Shown: piece after piece, positions 1 through 10,059 of the stretch
Layout: each line of letters begins with the position of its first letter
Position numbering within the stretch: the first letter of the stretch is position 1
NCBI RefSeq assembly: GCF_003390925.1
Contig: NZ_QUBS01000048.1
Location: 62,001-126,000 of the forward strand
DNA: 64,000 nucleotides
From: Trinickia diaoshuihuensis
GTDB taxonomy: Bacteria; Pseudomonadota; Gammaproteobacteria; Burkholderiales; Burkholderiaceae
Direction: 5' to 3'
The notes under the pieces: model-generated
Database searches by the model: none
Told to the model about the DNA's origin: nothing
Seen by the model: only the letters and a program-made list of their open reading frames with translations
Translations under genes and position numbers: made by a program

Positions 1-111
1 GCAGAGCAGCCGCCCATCATCGTCGAGCCATACATCGGATTGCCTGGCGCCAATGGCGCGGCGCCCGCCGGTGCCACCGGGTATCGCGTGGCACCCGGTT
101 ATCGCCAGTGA
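1..111 (+). CDS. C-terminal fragment of an unidentified protein
   Basis: An open frame enters from the left edge and ends at TGA 109-111, giving 36 residues rich in Pro, Gly and Ala. The tail ends in a Gly-Tyr-Arg-Gln sequence and has no recognisable motif. It converges on rlmJ, whose stop lies 21 bp downstream. Product unknown; the frame is supported only by being open and by codon composition like its neighbours. Confidence 0.4.
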   Translation, partial: AEQPPIIVEPYIGLPGANGAAPAGATGYRVAPGYRQ

Positions 112-132
112 ATCGCGGCAAAGCCAAAACCT

Positions 133-978
133 CTAAGCGATCCGCGATTCCAGCTTGAACTTGGCGTTCGCGTCTTGCCCCAGGGCGTCGACCAGGTACG
201 GAAGCGCCTCCTTTAGCGCGGCCGCCAGCGTATAGGGCGGGTTCAAGATGAACATCCCGCTGCCGTATAGTCCGAAGCCATCGGAAGGCGGCTCGCTGAC
301 GGTCAACGTCGCATGCAGCCAATTGGTCTGCTGTAGCTGCTTCAACTGCTCCGGAAACCGCTGCGACTCCACACGCGTGACTTGCGGATACCAGACCGCG
401 TACATGCCGGTCGCGAAGCGCTTCAAGCTCTCTTCCAGGCACGTGATCGTGCGCGCGTAGTCGCGTTTGTCTTCGAACGAAGGATCGACGAGGATCAGCG
501 CGCGGCGCGGCGGCGGGGGCAGCAACGCCTTGATGCCGTCGAAGCCGTCTCCGGCGTAGAGCATGGCGCGGCGGCCCGCATCGCGGAAGTTATGACGTAA
601 CACGTCGATCTCGGTACTGTGCAGCTCGAACAGCCGCATGCGGTCTTGCTCTCGCATGAGCCGCCAAGCGAGATAGGGCGAGCCCGGGTAGTAGCGCAAT
701 TGGCCGTCCGGGTTCAACGCACCGACCTGCTCCACGTAGTCGCGCAGCGCGGCCGGCAAGTCCGTACGCTCCCAGAGCTTCGCGATGCCGGTTTGGAATT
801 CGGCGGTCTTGGTCGCATAGCCTTCCGTCAGCGAGTACACGCCCGCGCCGGCATGGGTGTCGATATACCAATAGGCTTTGTCCTTCTGCCCCAAATAGCG
901 CAGCAACTGTACGACGACAGCATGCTTGAGGACATCGGCGTGATTGCCTGCGTGGAAGGCGTGACGGTAGCTGAGCAT
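133..978 (-). CDS. rlmJ: 23S rRNA (adenine(2030)-N6)-methyltransferase RlmJ
   Basis: This enzyme methylates N6 of A2030 in 23S rRNA using S-adenosylmethionine. The 281-residue protein begins MLSYRHAFHAGNHADVLKH, the typical RlmJ N-terminus, and carries the SAM-binding segment YIDTHAGAGVYSL near residues 38-50. The catalytic (D/N)PP(Y/F) motif appears as DPSF near residue 165. Length matches E. coli RlmJ (about 280). It stands alone, transcribed toward the left edge, with the aldo/keto reductase upstream on the same strand after a 130 bp gap. Family assignment is firm; activity is inferred from homology. Confidence 0.9.
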   Translation of the reverse strand: MLSYRHAFHAGNHADVLKHAVVVQLLRYLGQKDKAYWYIDTHAGAGVYSLTEGYATKTAEFQTGIAKLWERTDLPAALRDYVEQVGALNPDGQLRYYPGSPYLAWRLMREQDRMRLFELHSTEIDVLRHNFRDAGRRAMLYAGDGFDGIKALLPPPPRRALILVDPSFEDKRDYARTITCLEESLKRFATGMYAVWYPQVTRVESQRFPEQLKQLQQTNWLHATLTVSEPPSDGFGLYGSGMFILNPPYTLAAALKEALPYLVDALGQDANAKFKLESRIA

Positions 979-1108
979 ACGGACGGACGGTTCGAAGCGT
1001 GAGAATCGGGTGGCTTGGCACGCCGGCGAGTGAACGCTCGGACGGGGCGCGTATTGTACGGTACCGCAAGTCGGTACGACTCAGCGCCCCGGCACGCGGG
1101 CATCTCGA

Positions 1109-2080
1109 TCAGCGCGCGGCGTCGCCGATGATCTCCTCGATGGCTTGATGGATTTCCGGCGTGATGCGCGTGGCCACTTCCGCCGCCTTCATGTTTTCGC
1201 CAATCTGCTCGACACGCGACGCGCCCGTGATGACGGTGCTGACGTTCGGGTTCGTGAGCACCCAGCCGATCGCGAGTTGGCCGATCGTGCAACCCAGCTC
1301 GCGCGCGAGCGTTTCCAATTGCGCCACGCGTTCGTTCTTGTCCGCATCGGTTAGTTGCGTGCGCAACCAATCGTAACCTTGCAGTTGGGCGCGGCTGCCC
1401 TCGGGCACGCCGCCTCGGTATTTGCCCGTCAACAGGCCGGACGCCAGCGGGCTCCACGTCGTCAAGCCCAATCCGATGTCCTCGTACAGCCGCGCATATT
1501 CCTCTTCGACGCGTTTGCGGCAAAAGAGGTTGTATTGCGGCTGCTCCATGACGGGCTTGTGCAGATGATGGCGTTCCGCGATCTCGTACGCCGCGCGAAT
1601 CTCGTCCGCGCTCCATTCCGATGTGCCCCAATACAGTGCCTTGCCTCGCGTGATCATGTCGCTCATCGCCCAAACGGTTTCCTCGATCGGCGTGTTCGGA
1701 TCCGCGCGATGGCAAAACACAAGGTCGACGTAATCGAGTTGAAGGCGTGCGAGCGAGCCGTCGATCGCATTGTGCAAGTACTTGCGATTGAGCGTGTGGT
1801 ACTGGTTCGGCGCCTCGCTCAAGCCCCAATAGAATTTCGTGGAGACGATATAGCTCACGCGCGGCCAGGCGAGTTCCTTCAGTGCCTGACCCATGATTTC
1901 CTCGGCCTTGCCGCTCGCGTAGACTTCGGCGTTGTCGAAGAAATTCACGCCTGCGTCGCGTGCCGCAGCCAGCGATTCGCGCGCGACCCGCCGGTCCACT
2001 TGATTGCCGTAAGTCACCCAAGAACCTAGCGAGAGTTCGCTGACTTGCAGGCCGGAACGGCCCAAACGCCGATAATTCAT
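1109..2080 (-). CDS. Aldo/keto reductase, potassium channel beta-subunit-like
   Basis: A 323-residue NADPH-dependent oxidoreductase with the TIM-barrel aldo/keto reductase fold. The catalytic tetrad is visible as Asp49, Tyr54, Lys82 (STKFYW) and His124 (VFCHRADP). The opening [19 protein letters not shown] and the segment NQPQYN-like EQPQYNLF resemble the voltage-gated K+ channel beta-subunit/YghZ branch, which reduces aldehydes and ketones. The start at 2080 was chosen because an AGGAGG ribosome site lies just upstream on the reverse strand; a longer open frame to 2386 has no such support. It is divergent from bdhA. The natural substrate cannot be told. Confidence 0.88.
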   Translation of the reverse strand: MNYRRLGRSGLQVSELSLGSWVTYGNQVDRRVARESLAAARDAGVNFFDNAEVYASGKAEEIMGQALKELAWPRVSYIVSTKFYWGLSEAPNQYHTLNRKYLHNAIDGSLARLQLDYVDLVFCHRADPNTPIEETVWAMSDMITRGKALYWGTSEWSADEIRAAYEIAERHHLHKPVMEQPQYNLFCRKRVEEEYARLYEDIGLGLTTWSPLASGLLTGKYRGGVPEGSRAQLQGYDWLRTQLTDADKNERVAQLETLARELGCTIGQLAIGWVLTNPNVSTVITGASRVEQIGENMKAAEVATRITPEIHQAIEEIIGDAAR

Positions 2081-2287
2081 GCATGCCTCCTTGGAGCGTG
2101 ATAACGCGGTGTGAACACCGCAGCTTAATCCTATCGGCAGCGAAACGTACTCGCGCCGAACGTTGGGGCACAATAGCGAAGTCCGTGGCGGGGCGCCAAT
2201 TCGGCCGAACGGTATATGAAGTTCTGCCAGGTTGCCGGGCGCCGCCCGCCATGATGTCATTGTCCACGCACGCTTGAGAGGTGACGA

Positions 2288-3085
2288 ATGTCGTCGTTGA
2301 ATACGAGTCTGAACGGGAAGGTCGCGGTCGTGACGGGCGCGGCAAGCGGGATCGGCAAGGAAATCGCGCGTACGTTGGCCGCGCAAGGCGCCGCGGTCGC
2401 GATCGCCGATCTGAACCTAGCGGGGGCGCAAGCCGCCGCCGAGGGAATTCGCGCGCAAGGCGGCCAGGCGCTCGGCGTCGCAATGGACGTGACGAACGAA
2501 GACGCCGTCAATCGCGGCATCGACGAAGTCGCGGCGCAGTTCGGTTCGGTCGATATCCTGGTGTCGAACGCGGGGATCCAGATCGTCAACCCGATCGAGA
2601 ACTACAGCTTCTCCGATTGGAAGAAGATGCAGGCCATTCACGTCGATGGCGCCTTTCTCACCACGAAGGCCGCGCTCAAGCATATGTACAAGGGTGAGCG
2701 CGGCGGCGTCGTGATCTATATGGGCTCGGTGCATTCGCACGAGGCGTCGCCGCTGAAATCCGCCTATGTCACGGCGAAACACGCGCTGCTCGGTCTGTCC
2801 CGCGTGCTGGCGAAGGAAGGCGCCGCGCACAACGTGCGTTCGCACGTCGTATGCCCCGGGTTCGTCCGCACGCCGCTCGTCGATAAGCAAATCCCCGAGC
2901 AAGCGAAGGAACTCGGTATCACCGAGGAAGAAGTGGTCAAGCGCGTCATGCTCGGCCAAACGGTCGATGGCGTGTTCACGACCGTCGAGGACGTGGCGCA
3001 GACCGTGCTGTTCCTGTGCACCTTCCCGAGCGCGGCTTTGACGGGGCAGTCGTTCATCGTCTCCCACGGCTGGTGCATGCAGTAA
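2288..3085 (+). CDS. bdhA: D-3-hydroxybutyrate dehydrogenase (SDR)
   Basis: This enzyme oxidises 3-hydroxybutyrate to acetoacetate with NAD+, a step in polyhydroxybutyrate turnover. The 265-residue short-chain dehydrogenase has the cofactor motif TGAASGIG (residues 16-23), an SNAG motif and the YVTAK active site (Tyr160, Lys164). The C-terminus SHGWCMQ, with [11 protein letters not shown] before it, is typical of 3-hydroxybutyrate dehydrogenases. A GAGGTG sequence lies before the start. The patatin-like gene follows after 9 bp, so the two probably form an operon for storage-polymer or lipid breakdown. Confidence 0.9.
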   Translation: MSSLNTSLNGKVAVVTGAASGIGKEIARTLAAQGAAVAIADLNLAGAQAAAEGIRAQGGQALGVAMDVTNEDAVNRGIDEVAAQFGSVDILVSNAGIQIVNPIENYSFSDWKKMQAIHVDGAFLTTKAALKHMYKGERGGVVIYMGSVHSHEASPLKSAYVTAKHALLGLSRVLAKEGAAHNVRSHVVCPGFVRTPLVDKQIPEQAKELGITEEEVVKRVMLGQTVDGVFTTVEDVAQTVLFLCTFPSAALTGQSFIVSHGWCMQ

Positions 3086-3094
3086 GGAGGCGAG

Positions 3095-4333
3095 ATGGGG
3101 GAGCGCAAGGGGACGCGCGTTCGCGCGAACGCGACGGTGGCGGATGGCGCCGAACAACACGCGGCAGGGCGAACGGCGCGCTCGGTGCCGCGCATCGCCT
3201 TGCCTCCTTATGAAACTGTCGCGCTCGTGCTGCAGGGGGGCGGCGCGCTCGGCGCCTATCAGGCGGGTGTATACGAGGGGCTGCATGAAGCCGGCATCGT
3301 ACCGAACTGGATCGCCGGTATTTCGATCGGGGCGCTCAATACGGCCATCATTGCCGGTAATGCCCCCGAGCATCGCGTCGCGAGGTTGAAGGAGTTTTGG
3401 AATACCGTCTGTCAGCCCGCTTACGGTTTTTCCTTGCCGCCGGCGCTCGAGCAAGTCTTCTTCGATTCGCCCGCGCCCGTGCGTACGGCTTTCACGACCA
3501 TGCAGGCATTCAGCGCCCTAGTGGACGGGCAGCGCGGCTTTTTCGTGCCGCGCGTGCCGCCGCCATTGCCGTTTACGCCCAGCACACCCGCAACGGCGAG
3601 TTGGTATGACACGGCACCGCTCAAAGCGACGCTCGAGCGTTTGTGCGACTTCGACAGGATCAATTCGGGTGAAACCCGCGTTTCCGTTGCGGCGGTGAAC
3701 GTCGGTACCGGCAACTTCGAGTATTTCGACAACCGGCACAAGGTGTTGCGGGCCGAGCATTTCATTGCCTCGGGTTCGCTGCCTCCGGGGTTCGCGGCGA
3801 CGGAGATCGACGGAGAGTACTACTGGGACGGCGGGCTCATGTCCAATACGCCGCTGTCCGAAGTGATTCAGACCACGCCGCGTCGCGATACGCTCGCGTT
3901 CCAGGTCGACCTATGGAGCGCCCGCGGTCCCGTGCCGACGAATCTGACCGACGTGCAGGGCCGCTTGAAAGACATCCAATACTCTAGCCGCACGCGTATG
4001 GTCACCGATACGTTGCAGCACTCGCAGCGTTTTCGTCATGTGCTGCGCGAAGTCCTCGCGCGCGTGGCCCCCGAACATCGCGACGATCCGTGGTGCAAGC
4101 TGGCCGAGGAGTTGGCATCCTCCCGCCGCTATAACGTCTTTCAGCTTGTCTATCGGGATAAGGAGTTCGACGGCAACTACAAGGACTATCAATTCGGCGA
4201 GTCGACGATGAACGTTCACTGGGAATGCGGGCTGCGCGACATTCGCGAGAGCCTCGCGCAGCCGGGATGGCTCGACATGCCCGATAACGATGCCGGATTC
4301 GTCACCCACGATATTCATCGAGACCGGCGTTGA
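3095..4333 (+). CDS. Patatin-like phospholipase (DUF3734 type)
   Basis: A 412-residue serine lipase of the patatin family. The oxyanion-hole loop GGGALGAYQAG sits near residue 50. The nucleophile elbow is GISIG (about 75-79), and the catalytic Asp lies in WDGGL (about 245), so the Ser-Asp dyad is complete. The C-terminal 150 residues match the DUF3734 extension seen in proteobacterial members. The first 35 residues are basic and probably disordered; I see no clear signal peptide. A TAAGGAGG sequence overlapping the bdhA stop supports this start. Pairing with bdhA is common in Burkholderia, and a role in PHB or phospholipid turnover is inferred. Confidence 0.87.
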   Translation: MGERKGTRVRANATVADGAEQHAAGRTARSVPRIALPPYETVALVLQGGGALGAYQAGVYEGLHEAGIVPNWIAGISIGALNTAIIAGNAPEHRVARLKEFWNTVCQPAYGFSLPPALEQVFFDSPAPVRTAFTTMQAFSALVDGQRGFFVPRVPPPLPFTPSTPATASWYDTAPLKATLERLCDFDRINSGETRVSVAAVNVGTGNFEYFDNRHKVLRAEHFIASGSLPPGFAATEIDGEYYWDGGLMSNTPLSEVIQTTPRRDTLAFQVDLWSARGPVPTNLTDVQGRLKDIQYSSRTRMVTDTLQHSQRFRHVLREVLARVAPEHRDDPWCKLAEELASSRRYNVFQLVYRDKEFDGNYKDYQFGESTMNVHWECGLRDIRESLAQPGWLDMPDNDAGFVTHDIHRDRR

Positions 4334-4373
4334 AGCACGGCCACGAGGGCGGCGCGAGCGAATAAGAGCGAAT

Positions 4374-4403
4374 AAAAAAGCGCCCCGCGAAACCGCGAGG
4401 CGC
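4374..4403 (-). terminator. Rho-independent terminator after tyrB
   Basis: The stem GCGCCCCGCG / CGCGAGGCGC (4380-4389 with 4394-4403, one mismatch) has a 4-base loop. Read on the minus strand it is followed by six T residues, so it ends tyrB transcription. On the plus strand, where patatin transcripts arrive, the T-run after the stem is interrupted. Confidence 0.75.
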
Positions 4404-4460
4404 CTCTTTCATCGGCTGCCGTACCGCTGAGCCGCGTGGGCGCGGCTCGCGGTGCAAGCG

Positions 4461-5660
4461 TTACTTCAGTACTTGCGCGATGGCGTTGGCCACCGCGTCG
4501 ATGTTGCGCGTATTGAGCGCGGCGACGCAGATGCGGCCCGTGCTCACGGCGTAAATGCCGAACTCTTCACGCAGGCGATCGACCTGCGCCGCGCTCAAGC
4601 CCGAGTACGAGAACATGCCGCGCTGTGCGTTGACGAAGCCGAAGTCGCGCGCGACGCCGGCGCTCTTCAGACGCTCGACGAGGCCGCCGCGCATGGCGCG
4701 GATGCGATCGCGCATTTCGCCGAGTTCTTGCTCCCACATCGCGCGCAGTGCCGGCGTGCCGAGCACCGTCGCGACGATCGCGCCGCCGTGCGTCGGCGGG
4801 TTCGAGTAGTTCGTGCGGATGACGCGCTTCAGTTGCGACAGGACGCGTGCGGCTTCGTCCTTGCTGTCGGCAATGATCGACAACGCGCCGACGCGCTCGC
4901 CGTACAGCGAGAACGACTTCGAGAACGACGACGAGACGAACACGTTCAGTTCTGCGGCGGCGAACAGACGCACGGCTGCCGCGTCGGCATCGATGCCGTC
5001 GCCGAAGCCTTGGTAGGCGATATCGAGGAACGGCACGAGGTTGCGCGCCTTCACGACCTCGACGATCTGCTTCCACTGCGCTTCGCTGAGGTCCACGCCG
5101 GTCGGGTTGTGGCAGCAAGCATGCAGCACGACGACCGTGCCGGCCGCATAGCTACCCAGCGCGGCGAGCATCGCATCGAAGTTGACGCCGTGCGTTTGCG
5201 CGTCGTAGTACGGGTAGGCCACCACTTCGAAGCCGGCGCTCTCGAACAGCGCGCGATGGTTTTCCCAGCTCGGATCGCTGATCGCCACCTTGGCGTTCGG
5301 GTTGAGACGTTTCAGGAAGTCGGCGCCGATCTTCAGCGCGCCCGTCCCGCCGAGCGCTTGCGCCGTGACGACGCGGCCCGCGGCGATCAACGGCGATGCA
5401 TCGCCGAGCAGTAGCTTTTGCACCGATGCGTCGTATGCCGCGATCCCTTCGATCGGCAGATAGCCGCGCGGCAACGCTTGGCTCACGCGCGCTTGTTCCG
5501 CTTCGCGAACGGCGCGCAGCAGCGGGATCTTGCCTTCTTCGTTCGTGTAGACGCCCACGCCGAGATTGACTTTGGTCGGGCGCGTATCGGCATTGAAGGC
5601 CTCGTTGAGGCCAAGGATCGGGTCGCGGGGCGCGAGTTCGACTGCGGAGAACAGGGACAT
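4461..5660 (-). CDS. tyrB: Aromatic amino acid aminotransferase TyrB
   Basis: A class I PLP aminotransferase that interconverts aromatic amino acids (and aspartate) with their 2-oxo acids using glutamate/2-oxoglutarate. The 399-residue protein starts MSLFSAVELAPRDPILGL. It carries the PLP lysine (about Lys248) in SFSKSFSLYGERVG, HACCHNPTGVD in the middle and ISYSGL-like FSYSGL near the C-terminus, all typical of the AspC/TyrB family. The start at 5660 gives the standard family N-terminus; an upstream extension is possible in frame but unsupported. It is single-gene, with its own terminator, and divergent from uvrB across 340 bp. Confidence 0.9.
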   Translation of the reverse strand: MSLFSAVELAPRDPILGLNEAFNADTRPTKVNLGVGVYTNEEGKIPLLRAVREAEQARVSQALPRGYLPIEGIAAYDASVQKLLLGDASPLIAAGRVVTAQALGGTGALKIGADFLKRLNPNAKVAISDPSWENHRALFESAGFEVVAYPYYDAQTHGVNFDAMLAALGSYAAGTVVVLHACCHNPTGVDLSEAQWKQIVEVVKARNLVPFLDIAYQGFGDGIDADAAAVRLFAAAELNVFVSSSFSKSFSLYGERVGALSIIADSKDEAARVLSQLKRVIRTNYSNPPTHGGAIVATVLGTPALRAMWEQELGEMRDRIRAMRGGLVERLKSAGVARDFGFVNAQRGMFSYSGLSAAQVDRLREEFGIYAVSTGRICVAALNTRNIDAVANAIAQVLK

Positions 5661-6000
5661 GGTGTCTTTGGACGGTAGTGGAAACGTAAAAGCGGGCATT
5701 GCTGCATGCGCCGGCCGCCTTGGCCGAGGCAATTCGATCCGACTATCGGACTGCCCACCGGCGCGCAGGCGGGGCGCCGAATGCGTAATTGTAGCGAATC
5801 CCGCCCCCCTGTTGCCGCGCTTTTACCGGACGAGCGGCCAATCGGTCTGCACGATCGTGCGCTTTTTTACCGGAAAGCGGGGCGGCAAGGCTGGCCCGAC
5901 GCGATCCGAGCGTCCATTCCGGGCGGCACCGCGGCCTGCTGCCCAGGCGAGCGCGAAACGCTAGAATGGTTGTTTTGTCGGCGAAGGAAGCGCCATTTCC
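5661..6000. promoter_or_regulatory. Divergent tyrB/uvrB intergenic region
   Basis: This 340 bp gap must hold the promoters of tyrB (leftward) and uvrB (rightward). A TAGAAT hexamer at 5962-5967 could be the -10 box of uvrB, and an inverse TACAAT (5788-5793 read on the minus strand) could be that of tyrB. Neither has a convincing -35 box by eye. I see no SOS (LexA) box of the CTGT-N8-ACAG type and no gene. Confidence 0.35.
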
Positions 6001-8091
6001 ATGTCCGAAGCTCAGCCCCATTCGGCCGAAGCCCTCGACGAATCGAAGTTCGTCGAATTCGAGGGTTCGCCGTTCCATCTTTATCAGCCTTATCCGCCGG
6101 CCGGCGACCAGCCCACTGCGATTACGCAACTGGTCGAGGGCGTCGAGGACGGCTTGTCCTATCAGACGCTGCTCGGCGTGACGGGGTCCGGCAAGACATT
6201 CACGATGGCAAACGTCATCGCGAGGCTCGGCCGGCCGGCGATCGTGTTCGCGCCGAATAAAACGCTCGCGGCGCAGTTGTACTCGGAGTTTCGCGAGTTC
6301 TTTCCGCGCAACGCCGTCGAGTATTTCGTGTCGTACTACGACTACTACCAGCCGGAAGCGTACGTCCCGCAGCGCGACTTGTTCATCGAGAAGGATTCCT
6401 CGATCAACGAACATATCGAGCAGATGCGTCTGTCGGCTACCAAGAGTCTCATGGAGCGGCGCGACGTCGTGATCGTGGCGACGGTGTCCGCCATCTACGG
6501 TATCGGTAATCCGAGCGAATACCACCAGATGATCTTGACGCTGCGCACGGGCGACAAGATCGGACAGCGCGACGTCATCGCCCGCCTGATCGCGATGCAG
6601 TACAACCGGAACGAGGCCGATTTTCAGCGCGGCGCGTTCCGCGTGCGCGGCGATACGATCGACGTATTCCCGGCCGAACACGCCGAGATGGCGCTGCGCA
6701 TCGAGCTGTTCGACGACGAAGTCGAGTCCCTGCAACTGTTCGATCCGTTGACGGGGCGAGTGCGGCAAAAGATTCCGCGTTTTACCGTGTATCCCTCCTC
6801 GCACTACGTCACGCCGCGCGAGACGGTGATGCGCGCGGTGGAGACGATCAAGGAGGAGTTGCGCGAGCGCCTGGAGTTCTTTTACGCCGAAGGCAAGCTC
6901 GTGGAGGCGCAGCGCCTCGAGCAACGGACGCGTTTCGATCTCGAGATGCTGCAGGAGCTAGGCTTTTGCAAGGGCATCGAAAATTACTCGCGGCACTTTT
7001 CGGGGGCGGCGCCCGGCGAGCCGCCGCCTACGCTCGTCGACTATCTGCCCCCCGATGCGCTGATGCTGCTCGACGAGTCGCACGTGCTGATCGGTCAATT
7101 GAACGCCATGTACAACGGCGACCGTTCGCGCAAGGAAAACCTCGTGCAATACGGCTTTCGGTTGCCTTCGGCGCTCGATAACCGGCCACTGAAATTCCCC
7201 GAGTTCGAACGCAAGATGCGCCAGGCGGTCTTCGTCTCCGCTACGCCCGCCGATTACGAAAAGAAGAAGACGGGCCAGGTCGTGGAGCAGGTCGTGCGGC
7301 CGACGGGGCTCGTCGATCCCATCATCGAGGTGCGGCCCGCGCGCTCGCAGGTGGACGACGTACTCAGCGAAATCCATGCGCGCGTGGCCGTGAACGAACG
7401 CGTGCTCGTGACCGTGCTGACCAAACGCATGGCCGAGCAGCTCACCGAATTTCTTGCCGATCACGGCGTCAAGGTGCGCTATCTGCATAGCGACATCGAT
7501 ACGGTCGAGCGCGTCGAGATCATTCGCGATCTGCGGCTTGGCGCCTTCGACGTGCTGGTCGGGATCAATTTGTTGCGCGAGGGGCTGGACATCCCCGAAG
7601 TGTCGCTCGTGGCGATCCTCGACGCGGACAAAGAGGGCTTCTTGCGCGCCGAACGTTCGCTGATCCAAACGATCGGCCGGGCAGCGCGCAACGTGAACGG
7701 CACGGCGATTCTGTACGCGGACAACATGACCGATTCGATGCGCCGCGCCATCGACGAAACGGAGCGCCGGCGCGCCAAGCAGATCGCCTACAACGAGCGG
7801 ATGGGCATCACGCCGCGCGGCGTCGTCAAGAAGGTCAAGGACATCATCGATGGCGTCTATAGCGCCGACGACGCGCGCGCCGAACTGAAGGAGATGCAGC
7901 AGCGCGCGAAGTTCGAGGACATGTCGGAGAAGGACCTCGCCAAGGAGTTCAAGCGTCTCGAGAAGCAGATGATGGAGCACGCCAAGAATCTCGAATTCGA
8001 AAAGGCGGCGGCGGCGCGCGATCAACTCGCCGTATTGCGCGAGCGCGTGTTCGGCGCGAACGTCGGGGATTCCGTTTCCGGGCCGGACTAA
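6001..8091 (+). CDS. uvrB: Excinuclease ABC subunit B
   Basis: UvrB is the damage-verifying helicase-like subunit of nucleotide excision repair; it is loaded by UvrA and recruits UvrC. The 696-residue protein has Walker A GVTGSGKT (about 59-66), the beta-hairpin [12 protein letters not shown] that inserts into DNA, and DESH (motif II). It also has QTIGRAARN (motif VI) and a C-terminal UVR domain ([10 protein letters not shown]...[14 protein letters not shown]) for UvrC contact. Length is normal (E. coli 673). It stands as a single gene. Confidence 0.97.
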   Translation: MSEAQPHSAEALDESKFVEFEGSPFHLYQPYPPAGDQPTAITQLVEGVEDGLSYQTLLGVTGSGKTFTMANVIARLGRPAIVFAPNKTLAAQLYSEFREFFPRNAVEYFVSYYDYYQPEAYVPQRDLFIEKDSSINEHIEQMRLSATKSLMERRDVVIVATVSAIYGIGNPSEYHQMILTLRTGDKIGQRDVIARLIAMQYNRNEADFQRGAFRVRGDTIDVFPAEHAEMALRIELFDDEVESLQLFDPLTGRVRQKIPRFTVYPSSHYVTPRETVMRAVETIKEELRERLEFFYAEGKLVEAQRLEQRTRFDLEMLQELGFCKGIENYSRHFSGAAPGEPPPTLVDYLPPDALMLLDESHVLIGQLNAMYNGDRSRKENLVQYGFRLPSALDNRPLKFPEFERKMRQAVFVSATPADYEKKKTGQVVEQVVRPTGLVDPIIEVRPARSQVDDVLSEIHARVAVNERVLVTVLTKRMAEQLTEFLADHGVKVRYLHSDIDTVERVEIIRDLRLGAFDVLVGINLLREGLDIPEVSLVAILDADKEGFLRAERSLIQTIGRAARNVNGTAILYADNMTDSMRRAIDETERRRAKQIAYNERMGITPRGVVKKVKDIIDGVYSADDARAELKEMQQRAKFEDMSEKDLAKEFKRLEKQMMEHAKNLEFEKAAAARDQLAVLRERVFGANVGDSVSGPD

Positions 8092-8176
8092 ATCGAAACG
8101 ACGCCCGCGGCGCGCGGGCGACCCTATGCGCCGAAGGGTCGCTTGGTCCGAATGCCGCCTTCGTGTACACTTATGC

Positions 8177-8195
8177 TTGATTGATAATCGTTCGC
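8177..8195 (+). promoter_or_regulatory. Probable Fur box upstream of ftrA
   Basis: The 19 bp at this site matches the classical Fur consensus (GATAATGATAATCATTATC) at 12 of 19 positions, including the core TGATAATC. It lies about 60 bp before ftrA, where iron-bound Fur would block transcription of ftrABCD. The match was counted by eye. Confidence 0.55.
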
Positions 8196-8256
8196 ATTTG
8201 CGTTCGTGTTTTCGACTGATCTTCCGTTCCGATAAGGCAAAAAGAGGAGTGTTTCG

Positions 8257-8805
8257 ATGCAGCGTTCCACCTGGATTTTGAGCGGCGTGGCCGCCGTGGC
8301 GGCAATGACCGCACTGGCGGCGTCGGCGGCCGAGTATCCGATCGGCAAGCCCCAGGTGCAGGGCGGCATGGAAATCGGCGCCGTCTATTTGCAGCCGATC
8401 ACGATGGATCCGGAAGGCATGATGCGCAAGGCGTCGGATTCCGACGTTCACCTCGAAGCCGATATCCACGCCGTCAAGAACAACCCGACGGGCTTTGCCG
8501 AGGGCGACTGGATGCCTTATCTGCAAGTCCACTACGAGCTCAGCAAGGTCGGCGGCAAGCAGACGATCAAAGGCGATTTGATGCCGATGGTCGCGAGCGA
8601 CGGTCCGCACTACGGCGATAACGTCAAGCTGTTCGGGCCCGGCAAGTACCACATGACGCTGGTGATCGAGCCGCCGATGCAGATGGGTCATATGGCATTC
8701 GGCCGCCATACCGATAAAGAGACGGGCGTCGGCCCTTGGTTTAAGCCGATCACGCTCCAATATGATTTCCCGTTCGCGGGTATCGGCAAGAAGGGCGGCT
8801 ACTAA
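8257..8805 (+). CDS. ftrA: Periplasmic iron-binding protein FtrA (P19/Tp34 family)
   Basis: A 182-residue exported protein of the P19/Tp34 family, which binds Fe2+ and often Cu2+ in the periplasm for high-affinity iron import. A signal peptide (about residues 1-25, ending ALAASAAEY) is followed by the family segment YPIGKPQVQGGMEIGAVYL. Histidines and methionines (MTLVIEPPMQMGHMAFGRH) sit in the metal-binding region. It is the first gene of a four-gene set (ftrA, B, C, D) with short gaps and an AAAGAGGAG ribosome site. The order matches the ferrous iron transporter FtrABCD of Bordetella and Brucella. Confidence 0.9.
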   Translation: MQRSTWILSGVAAVAAMTALAASAAEYPIGKPQVQGGMEIGAVYLQPITMDPEGMMRKASDSDVHLEADIHAVKNNPTGFAEGDWMPYLQVHYELSKVGGKQTIKGDLMPMVASDGPHYGDNVKLFGPGKYHMTLVIEPPMQMGHMAFGRHTDKETGVGPWFKPITLQYDFPFAGIGKKGGY

Positions 8806-8833
8806 GCCGCACGGCTCGGCGTAGGGGAACGGT

Positions 8834-9166
8834 ATGAAATGGGTTTCGAAGGCCGCACTGGCCGGTTTGCTCGCCGTTACGGCTATCGCGGCGCATGCCG
8901 ACGACTCGGTCACGGTCAAGCTCGAGATGGCCGACGGCACGCTCACGCCCGCACGCATCGAAGTGCCGGCCGGCAAGCGTATCCGGATCGAGGTGCACAA
9001 CAGCGGCAAGGGCGCGGCCGAATTCGAGAGCGTCGAATTGCGCAAGGAAAAGGTGCTCGCACCCGGGGCCGCGTCGGTCGTCGTAATCGCTCCCCAAACG
9101 CCGGGCGAATATAAGTTCTTCGACGATTTCCATCAATCGGCGCGAGGCGTCATCGTCGTCAAGTAG
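8834..9166 (+). CDS. ftrB: Periplasmic cupredoxin-like protein FtrB
   Basis: A 110-residue exported protein with a signal peptide of about 23 residues (MKWVSKAALAGLLAVTAIAA, then HADD) and a single cupredoxin-type beta sandwich. In FtrABCD systems FtrB is proposed to work with FtrA in oxidising or handing iron to the FTR1 permease. I see EVPAGKRIRIEVHNSGK and PGEYKFFDDFH, which fit the family, but no classical Cys copper ligand. It lies 28 bp after ftrA and is part of the same operon. Confidence 0.85.
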   Translation: MKWVSKAALAGLLAVTAIAAHADDSVTVKLEMADGTLTPARIEVPAGKRIRIEVHNSGKGAAEFESVELRKEKVLAPGAASVVVIAPQTPGEYKFFDDFHQSARGVIVVK

Positions 9167-9216
9167 TGGCTTTTTGCGCCCGGGGAGTGGAACGACGGGC
9201 GCTCGGAGGGTAAGAG

Positions 9217-10059
9217 ATGGGCCAGGTATTGTTCGTCGTATGGCGCGAAAGCGTCGAGGCACTGCTCGTGGTGGGCATCCTTTACGCGTGGCTGAAGAAT
9301 GGCGACCCGGACGCAAGGCGCGGTTTGCCGTATCTATGGGCGGGCGTAGGCGTCGGCATCCTGGCGGCCGTTGTGCTCGGCGCGGCGCTCGTGGGTTTCA
9401 GCGAGGTGCTGTCAGGCGACGCGGCGGACTACTTCCAGACGGGCATGGTCCTCGTCGCATGCTTCTTGATCGTGCAAATGGTGCTTTGGATGAAGCGCCA
9501 CGGGCGTACGCTCAAACGAGACATGGAGCGCACGCTGCAGGAGCGCACGCGCGACGGCAACGGCTGGGGCGTGGCGGTCCTCGTTGCCCTGGCGATCGCA
9601 CGCGAGGGCAGCGAAACCGTGATCTTCCTTTACGGCCTCGGCTTTGGTCAGTCGGGCCACGTCAGCCATGGCGACGTCCTCGCGATCGTGCTCGGGCTCG
9701 GGCTCGCGTTGTTGACCTTCTATATCCTTCAGCTCGGCGGCCGCGTGTTCTCGTGGCGCCATTTCTTCCGCGTGACCGAGATCATGCTGCTGCTGTTGGG
9801 CGCCGGCCTGCTGCAGACAGGCGTCGATAAGCTCATCGATAAAGAAATCTTGCCGCTCGGCATCTCGCAGGTTTGGGATACGTCGAGGCTGCTTGACGAT
9901 TCGAGCACCATTGGATCGCTGGTTGCCGCACTGACGGGCTATCGTGCCCATCCGGCGCTGACCAATCTCGTCGCTTACGCGCTGTATTGGCTTGTCGTCG
10001 GGTGGTTCGCGCGGCGTGCCGGCCGCGCGCCCGCGCCGGCGGCAGGACGCACGGCATGA
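9217..10059 (+). CDS. ftrC: FTR1-family iron permease FtrC
   Basis: A 280-residue, seven-helix inner membrane permease of the FTR1/EfeU family. The two REXXE iron-binding motifs are present: RESVE (10-14) and REGSE (129-133). FTR1 permeases move iron inward coupled to its oxidation; here FtrA/FtrB would supply periplasmic handling and FtrD an electron sink or source. The start is supported by GAGGGTAAGAG before ATG. The stop overlaps the ftrD start by ATGA, indicating translational coupling. Confidence 0.92.
   Translation: MGQVLFVVWRESVEALLVVGILYAWLKNGDPDARRGLPYLWAGVGVGILAAVVLGAALVGFSEVLSGDAADYFQTGMVLVACFLIVQMVLWMKRHGRTLKRDMERTLQERTRDGNGWGVAVLVALAIAREGSETVIFLYGLGFGQSGHVSHGDVLAIVLGLGLALLTFYILQLGGRVFSWRHFFRVTEIMLLLLGAGLLQTGVDKLIDKEILPLGISQVWDTSRLLDDSSTIGSLVAALTGYRAHPALTNLVAYALYWLVVGWFARRAGRAPAPAAGRTA

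Noticed and set aside
828-2483. 551-residue minus-strand frame across rlmJ and the aldo/keto reductase
   Set aside because: It overlaps two well-supported genes in another frame and is Arg-rich low-complexity.
5661-6000. LexA box before uvrB
   Set aside because: I looked for CTGT-N8-ACAG and found no match in the intergenic region.
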